Source: an uncultured Oscillospiraceae bacterium (lineage in GTDB: Bacteria > Bacillota > Clostridia > Oscillospirales > Ruminococcaceae). Taken from it: a stretch of 64,000 nucleotides of DNA. Positions 25,360 to 33,691 of this stretch are shown here, one piece after another. The notes under the pieces are model-generated. The model was not told where the DNA came from, made no database searches, and worked only from the letters and a program-made list of their open reading frames with translations. The position numbers were made by a program, and so were the translations under genes. The stretch spans positions 12,394 to 76,393 of the forward strand of contig CAJTMU010000005.1 of the NCBI GenBank assembly GCA_910577365.1. Direction: 5' to 3'. Position 1 is the stretch's first letter, and the number at the start of each line of letters is the position of its first letter.

Positions 25360-25408
25360 CATTTTAAAACAATTCATACGGACAGGCGTCCACGCTTGCC
25401 CGTATGAA
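25360..25408 (-). terminator. Terminator of spoIIE
   Basis: TTCATACGG (25373-25381) pairs perfectly with CCGTATGAA (25400-25408), with an inner AGGCG/CGCTT stem. On the minus strand the hairpin is followed by TTGTTTTAAAAT. Confidence 0.75.
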
Positions 25409-25455
25409 CCCATAAATGTCAAAGCACAATCATCGGCAAGCAATATCACAAGAGG

Positions 25456-27744
25456 TTACCTGCCAACTGTGACCGCGATAACGCTGATATCGTCCTCTCT
25501 GCCGTTTTCGGCAGCTCTGGCGGCACGGGCTATCTTCTCGGAAAGCTCCTTGGCGGGAGTGTCGGAGCTAAGCTCGCGCGAGAGCCATTCCTCGTCCAGT
25601 ACCGCCCCGTCGGTAGTCATTATTATTTTATCGCCCGCAGAAACGGTGAATTTTTGGGCGGGAACAGTCAGCTTCCCTCCCATTCCCGCAGGAGGCGATG
25701 ACAGGCTTGCGCGCAGCAGCTTGTCGGCGGATTTTATGTAGGTGGTTGCCGCGCCCGCCTTGTAAACAGCGCATTCGCCCGTGTTGAGGTCAATTTTGCA
25801 GATATCCAGCGTGGCGAAGCTCTCATCGGTGCTTTTTACCATAAGAACGGTATTAACCGTTTCCAGCGCCGCCGAGAGAGTAAACCCGCCCTTAAGCAGA
25901 CGCGATATCACCGAACAAGCCATTGCCGAATCTATGCGCGCCCTGCTGCCGCTTCCCATACCGTCGGAAAGCACGATATACAGCGCACCTTGCGCATCGG
26001 TGAAGCTGTCGTAGCAGTCACCGCAGACGCGGTTTTTGCCACGGCTCAGCTGAAAAGCGCCTATTTCAGCGGAAAGCGTGCAGCGCTCCTGTGCGGTAAG
26101 CCTCCAGCGCTTTTTTGCGGAGTTTTTATCCGACGGTCCACCCGCGTTTATCTGCGGCAGCTCCAGTTCTCTGCCAAGAACCCCTATCAAAAGCTCACCG
26201 AGATAGGAGCGGTCGACGCGCGGCTCGCTGTCACCATATGCTTCAAGAAACATTCTCCCCTGCTTGTCCACCGAAACAAAGGCTTTCGCGCCCTCCATGC
26301 CGCTTTCACGCAGCAGCTTTTCCACACGACGCTCTGCAGATTTGTTCAGCGAGCCGCGACCCATGCAGCCCATATCCCGCAGAATATCGTGAACTCCCTC
26401 AAGCTGATCGGTATAGATACGGCGCAATTCCTTTATGCGCTGTTCGTCCGCGGCGGCGGAGAGATAGCGCTTGTATTCCGTCATAACGGAGCGCGCCACA
26501 ATATCGCCGTTCTTGCAGTCCTCCGCGCATTCGGCGCTTAAAGAGCCGCCGTTTATCTCCTCTCCGCTGCGCACACACTTCATAAGCCGCTCAAACTCGC
26601 CGCGGAACTGCTCGTATTTCTCACCCCAGCAGGTCATACTGTTGGGACAGGTCTTGCAGGCTCTGTCGGCGGCGCGCTCCGCAGCCTGCTCCAAGGTGGC
26701 TCCGTATTTTCTGTCAAGCGTATCGGCAGCAGCGGAAAGCCCTGTGCCTATCCCCGCTATCGCGTCTGCCGCAAAGCACAAGCGCTCGCGCAGCATCATG
26801 GCAATGGTGCTGTCGGAAAACTCTTTTTCCGATGAGCGCGCCTTTTCAACAGGCAATACCACAAATAATATCCCTGCCGCGGCAGCTTCTATAACAAGAC
26901 TCCAGTTCCCCTCATCAATGCCTCCCACAAGAGCGCCTGAGCAGCAAAAGAACACAAATCCCGCCGCTCTTGTCAGCTTGCCGTATTTCGTAAGAAAGCA
27001 GCTTACCACCACTGCAAAGCAAACAGCCGCCGCACCGCGCCCTATATCCGCGTTTGCAGCGCAAAGTCCGCCAAGAGCGGAAAGTCCGAACACGGCGCAA
27101 TAAGCCAATCCGCGGCGTGCCGTTACGGCAAGCAGCAGAAATCCAAGCGCCAGCCTGCCGATATTAAGAAACGGATAATCCAGCACCCCGAGCGCCATAA
27201 ATCCCAAAGCCGTTATAACCGCCGCTTTCGCGCAGTCACGCGGCTCGGAGATGTCAAAGCCCCTTATCGAAACGGATTCGGAAATAAGGCTTACACAGGC
27301 GGCAAAAACGCCCGCAGCAACCGCCGCGATTATGGTGAAAATAAGCTGTGAAGGCTCGGTGACCTCAGCGGAGCGGGGGAAAAAGCAGGCAAGTGCCGCC
27401 GCAAGTGCCCGCAAAGCAGCCCGCAGTTTACTGTTTCGCATATCGGGAATAAGCCTTGCGGCAAGTATTATCGCCATACCCGAAAGATTTATCAGTCCGT
27501 CGGGCAGTCCGTGCAGCAGCGCCCCGAAGATTCCGCCGAATAAAACGCTGAAGCATTTTCCGCCCGAAAGCCCCGCCGCAAGAGCCGAAGATGAAGGCGC
27601 GGCGGAAAGCGAAGAAGCCCCCAGCTCCATCGCAAAGCCCGCTATGCTCCAGATAAGGTTGTCCTTTACAAATTCGGCAGATGTGGCTTTCACTTTTGTC
27701 TTTGTTTTTTTAAGGATCACAGTATTTTCTTTTGTTTCTGTCAT
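25456..27744 (-). CDS. spoIIE: Stage II sporulation protein E (SpoIIE serine phosphatase)
   Basis: 762 residues. The N-terminal third is a polytopic membrane region with about ten hydrophobic segments (residues about 35-300). A middle region has Cys pairs in CKTCPNSMTCWG. The C-terminal PPM/PP2C-type phosphatase starts at about 545 with GDCYDSFTDAQGALYIVLSDGMGSG, the catalytic metal-binding Asp segment, and ends DDISVIAVTVG. It dephosphorylates the anti-anti-sigma SpoIIAA at the polar septum to release sigma-F in the forespore. Its presence implies a sporulation programme. The ribosome-binding site is AAAGGACG. Confidence 0.92.
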   Translation of the reverse strand: MTETKENTVILKKTKTKVKATSAEFVKDNLIWSIAGFAMELGASSLSAAPSSSALAAGLSGGKCFSVLFGGIFGALLHGLPDGLINLSGMAIILAARLIPDMRNSKLRAALRALAAALACFFPRSAEVTEPSQLIFTIIAAVAAGVFAACVSLISESVSIRGFDISEPRDCAKAAVITALGFMALGVLDYPFLNIGRLALGFLLLAVTARRGLAYCAVFGLSALGGLCAANADIGRGAAAVCFAVVVSCFLTKYGKLTRAAGFVFFCCSGALVGGIDEGNWSLVIEAAAAGILFVVLPVEKARSSEKEFSDSTIAMMLRERLCFAADAIAGIGTGLSAAADTLDRKYGATLEQAAERAADRACKTCPNSMTCWGEKYEQFRGEFERLMKCVRSGEEINGGSLSAECAEDCKNGDIVARSVMTEYKRYLSAAADEQRIKELRRIYTDQLEGVHDILRDMGCMGRGSLNKSAERRVEKLLRESGMEGAKAFVSVDKQGRMFLEAYGDSEPRVDRSYLGELLIGVLGRELELPQINAGGPSDKNSAKKRWRLTAQERCTLSAEIGAFQLSRGKNRVCGDCYDSFTDAQGALYIVLSDGMGSGSRARIDSAMACSVISRLLKGGFTLSAALETVNTVLMVKSTDESFATLDICKIDLNTGECAVYKAGAATTYIKSADKLLRASLSSPPAGMGGKLTVPAQKFTVSAGDKIIMTTDGAVLDEEWLSRELSSDTPAKELSEKIARAARAAENGREDDISVIAVTVGR

Positions 27745-27890
27745 GATTAACGTCCTTTCGCAATATATTTTCCCCGCGGCGGATATACCGCCGCTCAGTA
27801 AATGGTATCACTTTATGCATAAAAAAACTGTCACAAGCGGTTGTAAATAAATGTTAGGTGCAAGGGAATAATATATTTTCATAAAAGCCT

Positions 27891-27919
27891 TTGACAAAAC
27901 GGCTCAAATATGATATAAT
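27891..27919 (+). promoter_or_regulatory. Sigma-A type promoter of the leader/TPR gene
   Basis: A perfect TTGACA (27891-27896) and TATAAT (27914-27919) with 17-bp spacing. Divergent from spoIIE; transcription should begin near 27926. Confidence 0.85.
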
Positions 27920-27925
27920 TATTTA

Positions 27926-28140
27926 GAAGCAAGAGATTTACAGACGGGGATAAAAAGCAGCGATTCGCTGACAATCTCCGACCAATTGCAACCCGGCGCA
28001 ATAATGTTATATCGGCAAATCCATGCGGTCTATTTTAAAGAACGGCATAATGCTTAACAGTTCTCGTCGGGCATGCTCAACGGATAAGATAGCCGATGAA
28101 ATGGAGAACGTCAGACGGAGATTAAGATTTTTTTAAATTT
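27926..28140 (+). promoter_or_regulatory. Structured leader with attenuator-like terminator
   Basis: A 215-nt untranslated leader. AATCTCCG (27973-27980) can pair perfectly with CGGAGATT (28116-28123), directly followed by AAGA and seven T, a terminator ending just before the AAGGAG of the next gene. The same upstream strand can instead pair with GGGGAT at 27946-27951 around a CAGCG/CGCTG hairpin. Inner pairs include GTTCTC/GAGAAC and ATCGGC/GCCGAT. Two mutually exclusive pairings ahead of a terminator are the layout of a riboswitch or attenuator. I could not match it to a known class. Confidence 0.55.
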
Positions 28141-28152
28141 AAGGAGAAAAGT

Positions 28153-28560
28153 ATGAATGTAGAGTTTGAAGCGGCATTGCAGTATATTAATTTAGAAAGC
28201 TATGACAATGCCATATCACATCTGAACAAGGCGATAGATAAAGAAATGGATGAAGGAAACGAAGGAACGGCGATGGAATATCGCTGCGTTCTCGGAGAGC
28301 TTCTCGCCAATCTTGACCGAAAAGAAGAGGCGCGTGACGAGTTTGCCGCAGTAGTGGACTACTGCGATTTTTCAAACGGCCTGCCAAAACAGAAGATAAT
28401 TGCGGGCGCTTTTATCAAGGCTATTGACGAGAGCGGTCCGCTGCCGAGGTTTGACGTTTCGGCAGGAACGGAGACAAAACGCAATCCAAGCGTTCCGCTT
28501 ATCCCAAAGCCCATGCAAAACAAATCCTTTATTTCAAGGCAGATGAATAAGAGGAAGTAA
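28153..28560 (+). CDS. TPR-like protein of unknown role
   Basis: 135 residues. Residues 1-85 are helical with TPR spacing: FEAALQYINLESYDNAISHLNKAI, then EYRCVLGELLANLDRKEEARDEFAAVV, giving about two tetratricopeptide-like repeats. The C-terminal 50 residues are Lys/Pro/Ser rich and look disordered. AAGGAG lies seven bases before the ATG. The strong promoter and leader hint at controlled expression. Such small TPR proteins usually act as adaptors. Confidence 0.65.
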   Translation: MNVEFEAALQYINLESYDNAISHLNKAIDKEMDEGNEGTAMEYRCVLGELLANLDRKEEARDEFAAVVDYCDFSNGLPKQKIIAGAFIKAIDESGPLPRFDVSAGTETKRNPSVPLIPKPMQNKSFISRQMNKRK

Positions 28561-28662
28561 CAAATCAGTTCGGTTTGCAGAACAATCCGGACCGCCATAA
28601 CGCCGTGTGAGATTTACGGATAATCAAATCAGGTCAGCCTTTATGACATCGGAGGGATACCC

Positions 28663-29151
28663 ATGCAAAGACGCGACAAGACGAATTATTATCTTGACAT
28701 AGCTTCTACCGTAGCGGAGCGCAGCACCTGCTTAAGGCGCTGCTTCGGCGCGATAATCGTCAGCCGTGACGAAATAATCGCGACCGGCTATAACGGCGCT
28801 CCCCGCGGACGGGTAAACTGTTCTGATCTCGGCAGCTGTCTGAGGGAGAAGCTGAAGATTCCCAAGGGGCAGCGTTATGAGCTGTGCCGCTCGGTGCACG
28901 CGGAGGCAAACTGCATTATCAGCGCTCCGCGGGGCGATATGATAGGCTCGACGCTTTATCTCGCATGCCACGACGCGAAAACGGGGGAGTTGTACGGGGA
29001 CGTGGAGCCATGCTCGATGTGCAAGCGGCAGATAATCAACGCGGGCATTGAGCGGGTAATAATCCGCGTTACCCCGACAGAATACAGGACGCTTCAGGTA
29101 AGCGACTGGATAGAAAACGACGAGAGCCTTGTCGGAAGCGAGGGATACTAA
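28663..29151 (+). CDS. dCMP deaminase / ComEB-like cytidine deaminase-fold protein
   Basis: 162 residues of the deoxycytidylate deaminase family. Zinc and catalytic motifs: His79-Ala-Glu81 and Pro-Cys117-Ser-Met-Cys120. GYNGAPRG near 42-49 and an extra Cys/His-containing insert (VNCSDLGSCLREK) are typical of the family. It deaminates dCMP to dUMP for dTMP synthesis. The stop is immediately followed by the rsmA start codon. Confidence 0.9.
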   Translation: MQRRDKTNYYLDIASTVAERSTCLRRCFGAIIVSRDEIIATGYNGAPRGRVNCSDLGSCLREKLKIPKGQRYELCRSVHAEANCIISAPRGDMIGSTLYLACHDAKTGELYGDVEPCSMCKRQIINAGIERVIIRVTPTEYRTLQVSDWIENDESLVGSEGY

Positions 29152-30003
29152 TTGCGGCTGACGGATATAAAGGAAATAAAAAGGCTTTTTGAAATGAGCG
29201 GGTTTTCCTTTTCAAAATCGCTGGGTCAGAATTTCCTCATAAATCCCGCAGTCTGCCCGAAGATAGCGGAGCTTGGCGGATGTAAAAAGGGCGTTTGCGC
29301 ACTGGAGATTGGCACGGGCGTGGGGGTGCTCACCCGCGAACTGGCTGAGCGCTGCGACAAAGTGGTCGCGGTGGAAATAGACAGGCGGCTTGAGCCTATA
29401 TTAAAGGAAACCCTTGCGGACTATGACAACGTTGAGGTCGTTTTCGCGGATATTATGGAGATAGACGCGGCGAGGCTTATCGAGGAAAAATTCGGGGGCG
29501 GCGAGGCGGTTGTCTGCGCGAACCTTCCTTATTATATAACCTCGCCCGTAATTATGCGTGTTCTGGAAAGCCGTCTGCCCGTTTCCGCGATGACGGTTAT
29601 GGTGCAGAAAGAAGCGGCGGACAGGATATGCGCGAAGCCAGGAACAAGGGATTGCGGTGCGATATCCCTTGCCGTAAGCTATTACAGCGAACCGAAAATG
29701 CTGTTCAGGGTGAACCGCGGCAGTTTTATGCCATCGCCAAACGTTGACAGCGCGGTTATAAGGCTGGATATCAAGCGGGAGCTTCCGCTTGCGCCCGATA
29801 CGGAAAAGCGGCTTTTCCGCTTAGTACGCGCCGCCTTTGCTCAAAGGAGAAAGCAGCTTGTAAACCCGCTTTCCGCGGAGCTTGGAAAAAGCAAGTCGGA
29901 GGTCGCGGAGCTTCTGGCGGAATGCGGGATAAAGCCGACGGCGAGAGCGGAGGAGCTTTCGCTTGAAAAATTTATAACGCTTGCCAAGAAAAGCGCTCAA
30001 TAG
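29152..30003 (+). CDS. rsmA: 16S rRNA dimethyladenosine transferase
   Basis: 283 residues of the KsgA/RsmA family, which dimethylates two adjacent adenosines in helix 45 of 16S rRNA. Seen: KSLGQNFLIN near 21-30, the SAM-binding EIGTGVGVLTREL, and catalytic NLPYYITSP near 125-133. The start is TTG directly after the TAA of the deaminase gene, with GAGGGA as ribosome-binding site inside that gene. Length fits the family. Confidence 0.92.
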   Translation: MRLTDIKEIKRLFEMSGFSFSKSLGQNFLINPAVCPKIAELGGCKKGVCALEIGTGVGVLTRELAERCDKVVAVEIDRRLEPILKETLADYDNVEVVFADIMEIDAARLIEEKFGGGEAVVCANLPYYITSPVIMRVLESRLPVSAMTVMVQKEAADRICAKPGTRDCGAISLAVSYYSEPKMLFRVNRGSFMPSPNVDSAVIRLDIKRELPLAPDTEKRLFRLVRAAFAQRRKQLVNPLSAELGKSKSEVAELLAECGIKPTARAEELSLEKFITLAKKSAQ

Positions 30004-30047
30004 AGCGTAATATTTTGAATTTATTCGCAGAAAACGCGAAAATGTTG

Positions 30048-30076
30048 TTGACAAAGCGATAACCATATAGTATAAT
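30048..30076 (+). promoter_or_regulatory. Sigma-A type promoter
   Basis: A perfect TTGACA (30048-30053) and TATAAT (30071-30076) with 17 bp between. Transcription would start near 30083, so a start codon at 30091 is unlikely and the ATG at 30131 fits better. Confidence 0.82.
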
Positions 30077-30130
30077 ATAATTGTCATATTATGTATGGCA
30101 ATTATATTATACTATCATGGATGAACTTTT

Positions 30131-30660
30131 ATGAAGAAGAACACAATTGTTTTACCTATGGCGATTTCGGTTGCTATGTTAGTTCGCCATTGACAGTCAC
30201 GGCTGAAGAAATTGACAACAATGATTTGCAGGAAATTTACGTTACATTGTCCGTTGATGAATTTGCGGAATTTGCAGCAGATTACGGCTATTCTGTTACA
30301 ATTGCTGACAGCAACACTCCCAGTCCACATATGCACCAAACGGGCGAGTACGAATTTACAGACAACTCATATCACAAAATAGACACTGACAGTGTTATTA
30401 TTAACGAGGAAGCTCAGATTCAAAACATTGAGTTCAGCGATAATATCGATTCGGTTGACGTAAAATTTTATATTGGTACAAGTCAAACAGCTTATGAAAC
30501 GAAAAAAATCAAATCGGGTGGGCATTCTAATACCGTGTCTATACCTGCTGGTAAGAAGTATTCTTTTTGGATGAGGGCAAACAGCAGTACCCCACTTTCA
30601 GCCAAAAACCCAGGAACCGTTTCATATTATTGGACAGACAGAGGATGGGAGTTGGTATAA
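30131..30660 (+). pseudogene. Secreted protein of unknown function, frameshifted in the signal peptide
   Basis: ATG 30131 begins a clear signal peptide (MKKNTIVLPMAISVAMLV) in one frame that stops at about 30193. The rest of the protein (SSPLTVTAEEIDNNDLQ onward, about 160 residues) continues in the next frame to TAA at 30658. One missing base between about 30150 and 30185 would join them into a normal exported protein with a likely cut after TVTA. An apparent in-frame start at 30091 lies only eight bases after the transcription start and gives no signal peptide. The mature part is beta-rich and acidic, function unknown. Either decay or sequencing error; the frameshift itself is inferred. Confidence 0.55.
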
Positions 30661-31008
30661 ATGACACAAAAAGCACACTCATCAAAACACATTTTGATAC
30701 GTATCGCGATTATCTTGGCAGCATGTGCGTTGCTCGCGGGAGCGCTCAGACTCATTTGGGTAATTCGATGCAACGTCTTATTTGAGGGCTGGGTTCTTTC
30801 CGGATATGGGTTTGAGGAAGGCATTTTCCCCCAGAAAATCACAGCTGCGGATATGGCTGTGGTGGATGACGTACTTGGCGACAACGGCATATCCTACAAG
30901 CTTAACGAGGAGGGCAACCTTGTGGTTGTACGCAATTATGAGGAAGAAAAAGCAAAAGTTCTTCTGAAAAACTGCGGATATGAATTTGACGGCTATATTG
31001 TAGAATGA
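30661..31008 (+). CDS. Single-span membrane protein of unknown function
   Basis: 115 residues. A membrane segment lies at about 12-33 (IRIAIILAACALLAGALRLIWVI), then a small soluble domain. Its sequence VVDDVLGDNGISYKLNEEGN-LVV resembles the small alpha-beta ring-building motif of YscJ/FliF-type proteins (xxLxxxGIxYxxxxxGxxIxV), but no other secretion or flagellar gene is nearby. The ATG follows the preceding stop directly, so the two genes are coupled. Confidence 0.6.
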   Translation: MTQKAHSSKHILIRIAIILAACALLAGALRLIWVIRCNVLFEGWVLSGYGFEEGIFPQKITAADMAVVDDVLGDNGISYKLNEEGNLVVVRNYEEEKAKVLLKNCGYEFDGYIVE

Positions 31009-31015
31009 TATCTGT

Positions 31016-31255
31016 ACCCCTCGCCGAATGACGAGGGGTCAGCTTGTAGAAAATGCTTATATGCCACGCAATGTTGGCGCAAGAAATTTCAAAAAGTGTC
31101 AGAATTTGCTATGCAAATTCTGACCGGTTTCCGCAATCGCGCGGAGTGAGCGCAGCGAACGGCGCGTAATTGCGGGAATTTTGAAATTTTTTTAAATAAT
31201 ACACTCTTGGTCACACTTTATATACAGCCTGACCCCCGCCAAACGGCGAGGAGTA
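31016..31255. repeat. Family-2 palindromic element, copy A, with matched flanking hairpins
   Basis: Left hairpin ACCCCTCG/CGAGGGGT (31016-31039) serves as terminator of the preceding gene. The right hairpin (31229-31255), read on the opposite strand, is nearly the same sequence. Between them is about 190 bp with GTCAGAATTTGC/GCAAATTCTGAC (perfect 12-bp hairpin) and an outer AAATTTCAAAA/TTTTGAAATTT pair. The whole is a nested imperfect palindrome without open frame. Related copies: 35887, 40985 and 63095. Confidence 0.65.
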
Positions 31256-31277
31256 TATATTCTAAAGAGGTGATAAA

Positions 31278-31322
31278 ATGAGATTTTACAATTGCAGCGA
31301 GACTGCTCCATGCAGGGTCTGA
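31278..31322 (+). CDS. 14-residue leader peptide of the MFS exporter
   Basis: ATG AGA TTT ... to TGA, encoding MRFYNCSETAPCRV, with a strong AGAGGTGAT site upstream. It overlaps the 5' arm of a 10-bp hairpin, so ribosome position on it can control the hairpin. A second open frame of 18 codons (31339-31395) follows within the leader. This layout is typical of ribosome-mediated attenuation before antibiotic-resistance or efflux genes. Confidence 0.6.
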   Translation: MRFYNCSETAPCRV

Positions 31323-31421
31323 CTTCGGACGAAGCCGCATGGAGCATTTCGACCCGCCGCAGCTGACTTACTGGAGGCTTATGGGTCTTGGATAATATCG
31401 TCCGTCGGACTTTGCTTTTTT
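31304..31421 (+). promoter_or_regulatory. Attenuator: leader hairpin and terminator before the MFS gene
   Basis: TGCTCCATGC (31304-31313) pairs perfectly with GCATGGAGCA (31337-31346). Downstream, GTCC/GGAC (31400-31410) is followed by TTTGC and six T (31416-31421), a terminator 33 bp before the gene. CGGACG in the first loop can also pair with CGTCCG of the terminator, giving an alternative fold. Ribosome stalling on the leader peptide would therefore switch between the folds. Confidence 0.6.
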
Positions 31422-31453
31422 AAACAATAAATTTTAAAAAGGGGCAAAGTCTT

Positions 31454-32743
31454 ATGAAAAAAACTTTCAAGGAACTAAGATATTTTCTTATTTTATGGCT
31501 TACCCAGTCCTTTTCGGCGCTGGGAAGCTCTATGACAAATTTCGCGCTGGTGCTCTGGCTGTACGGCGAGAGCGGCTCGGCGCTCTCCACCGCGCTGCTT
31601 TCGGTGTGCTCCTACGCGCCGTACGTGCTTATGAGCATTTTCGCGGGAGCGCTGAGCGACAAGTGGGACAAGCGCCGCACCATGCTTGTTTGCGATAGCC
31701 TTGCGGCGGTCTGCACGCTTATCGTTATCGCGCTTATGCTATCGGGCAGGCTTGAGGTGTGGCATTTATACATACTCAATGCCGTAAACGGACTTATGAA
31801 CACAGTTCAGCAGCCCGCATCGGACGTAGCAATAACGCTTCTCACGCCGCCTGAGCATTTTCAGAAAGTGAGCGGTATGCGCTCGTTCTCAAATTCGCTG
31901 GTAACTATTCTTACGCCTGCTCTGGCGACGGCTGTGATGTCCTTTTTCGGCATTTTTGCCGTGTTTGCTGTGGACATGGTCACATTTCTGGCGGCGTTTC
32001 TTTCGTTGCTGCTGTTTATCAGGATACCCGACATCGCGGGCGGCTCCGAAGTTAAGGAATCCATGTTATCCGCGGCAAAAAGCGGGCTTAAATATCTGAA
32101 AACCAACCGCGGGATATTGTGGCTGATACTGTTTCTCGCAGCAATAAACCTTATCGCCTCCATGTACGACGCCATGCTGCCCGCGCTTATTCTTCCGCGC
32201 GAAAACGGCGGCGAGAGCGCGCTGGGCTGGGTCAACACATTTGTTGGCATAGCCACGCTCGCGGGCAGCGTTATAATAACGATTATGCCCGCCCCCAAAA
32301 GCCGCGTAAAGATGATATGCAACACACTGCTTTTCTCCATGAGCACGGAAAATTTCCTGTTGGCCTTCGGTCGGTCTCCCGTTATATGGTGTATCGGCGC
32401 GGTGCTCGGCTGGATAACAATTCCCATTATGAACGGCTGCATGGACGTGCTGTTCCGCACCAAAATACCCGCGGAACTGCAGGGGAGAGTGTATTCCGCG
32501 CGAAACACGTTTCAATTCTTTACTATCCCGATAGGCTTTTTTCTTGGGGGATTTCTGGTGGACAATGTTTTCGAGCCGTTTATGAGCAGGCTGTCCGCGG
32601 ACAGTCTGCCCGTGATACTCTTCGGAAGCGGAAAGGGTTCGGGCGCGGCGGCGCTCTCGTTCGTGCTTGGCATTGCGGGAGCAGCAGTGTGCCTTATTTT
32701 CCGATGGAATCGGCATATCCGCGCATTGGACGATAATCTGTAA
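31454..32743 (+). CDS. MFS transporter, macrolide-efflux (Mef-like) type
   Basis: 429 residues with about twelve hydrophobic spans. The N-terminal segment WLTQSFSALGSSMTNFALVLWLY and the loop GALSDKWDKRRTML (the MFS motif A between spans 2 and 3) are characteristic of the MefA/enterobactin-exporter-like branch that pumps drugs out with proton uptake. The AAAGGGGC site precedes the ATG. The attenuator and leader peptide upstream suggest induction by a ribosome-targeting compound. The substrate is not known. Confidence 0.82.
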   Translation: MKKTFKELRYFLILWLTQSFSALGSSMTNFALVLWLYGESGSALSTALLSVCSYAPYVLMSIFAGALSDKWDKRRTMLVCDSLAAVCTLIVIALMLSGRLEVWHLYILNAVNGLMNTVQQPASDVAITLLTPPEHFQKVSGMRSFSNSLVTILTPALATAVMSFFGIFAVFAVDMVTFLAAFLSLLLFIRIPDIAGGSEVKESMLSAAKSGLKYLKTNRGILWLILFLAAINLIASMYDAMLPALILPRENGGESALGWVNTFVGIATLAGSVIITIMPAPKSRVKMICNTLLFSMSTENFLLAFGRSPVIWCIGAVLGWITIPIMNGCMDVLFRTKIPAELQGRVYSARNTFQFFTIPIGFFLGGFLVDNVFEPFMSRLSADSLPVILFGSGKGSGAAALSFVLGIAGAAVCLIFRWNRHIRALDDNL

Positions 32744-32750
32744 TATAAAA

Positions 32751-32792
32751 TGCCCCCGACGCGGTTTCCTGCGAGCGGGGGCAATCATTATT
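32751..32792. terminator. Terminator of the MFS gene
   Basis: TGCCCCCG (32751-32758) pairs with CGGGGGCA (32776-32783), followed by ATCATTATT. It is preceded by A-rich sequence, so it could work in both directions. Confidence 0.7.
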
Positions 32793-32916
32793 CCGAATTG
32801 CAATCACTGCCGGCGGGTAATAAAGCCTCAAAATGGCGCCCAGTGATTTGTTTTATATGCCGAATTTATGGGCATAAAGCGCGTGTCTAACCAAATGATT
32901 TATTTGGAGATAGGTT

Positions 32917-33033
32917 ATGTACGAATTCCCGCCGCAGCCTGAAGCTGTTTTATTTGAAAGAACGGAGCGGTCGTCAATCACTTTAAAAACTCTAAAAAAA
33001 TTAAAATACCCCGAAAAGTTTACAAAAACTTAA
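32917..33033 (+). CDS. Possible 38-residue small protein
   Basis: ATG with TTGGAGATAGG upstream. The peptide starts MYEFPPQPEAVLFERTERSS and ends in a basic tail LKTLKKLKYPEKFTKT. The ribosome-binding site is convincing but length and composition give little statistical support. It precedes the acyltransferase gene by about 70 bp. Confidence 0.3.
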   Translation: MYEFPPQPEAVLFERTERSSITLKTLKKLKYPEKFTKT

Positions 33034-33100
33034 TTTTTTAATGATATAATAACAGACGAAAAATGGGAAACGAGCGAACGGCGGGGAGGTGTACTGGCGT

Positions 33101-33640
33101 ATGAGAAGGAGAACTATATGTTCCGACAGTATTTTCGACGGCATGATATGCGATGGAAAACCCAGAATATATATCGCTAACCATATACACTCACGCGATA
33201 TTGCAGCGGTTTTGGCAGCGCTGAACAAAAGCAAAACATGCCTGCTGATTTCCGAAAAGCGGTGTGCCGAAAATTCACGGCTGCGATATATCAACAAAAA
33301 ACGCGTGATAACAGTTGCGGGCGGGATAAATACCAAGTGGCTGCATGATGCGCTAAAACGGCTGAAAGGCGGCGAAAGCCTGCTGATATTCCCCGACGGC
33401 GAAAACCGCGCTGACGCTTTAAACGACGGTTTCAACCCCGCGTTTGTGCTGCTGTCGCTTCTGAGCGGCGCTGAGATAATCCCGCTTTACAGCCGCCCAA
33501 GGCGGACTGTTTTTCACTGCCTGAACATTAAAGCGGGAGAGCCTATTCTGCCTGACAACACTGCGGCTTTGACTGCGGAAGTGCTGAAAAAAGAGGGTGA
33601 ACGTGCCAGAATCGCATTATCCGCGCTTGCGGAATCGTAA
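33101..33640 (+). CDS. PlsC-like acyltransferase, short form
   Basis: 179 residues from ATG 33101, with GGGGAGG upstream; a GTG at 33089 overlaps that site. HX4D motif in ANHIHSRDIAAV and a second motif FPDGENR (FPEGTR-like) identify the LPLAT superfamily. It lacks an N-terminal membrane span and is shorter than PlsC. It groups with an ACP-like gene and a patatin-like lipase, so a lipid or acyl-transfer role is likely. It resembles a miniature of the pairing at 4022-4971 (acyltransferase then ACP). Confidence 0.7.
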   Translation: MRRRTICSDSIFDGMICDGKPRIYIANHIHSRDIAAVLAALNKSKTCLLISEKRCAENSRLRYINKKRVITVAGGINTKWLHDALKRLKGGESLLIFPDGENRADALNDGFNPAFVLLSLLSGAEIIPLYSRPRRTVFHCLNIKAGEPILPDNTAALTAEVLKKEGERARIALSALAES

Positions 33641-33691
33641 GGCGGCATATGCGTATTACATAAAATATTACTTAAGGGAGCGATTTCCGAT

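Noticed and set aside
27889..27899. Spo0A box (TTTGTCAAA) for spoIIE
   Set aside because: The match is the reverse complement of a TTGACA -35 box with A/T flanks; the same string occurs at other promoters here (for example 15751), so it has no specificity.
27926..28140. SAM-I riboswitch
   Set aside because: CAAGAGA, GCAACC and GGCAAATCC segments are present, but the P1 strands (CTTATC/GATAAG) do not pair and the spacing is too long.
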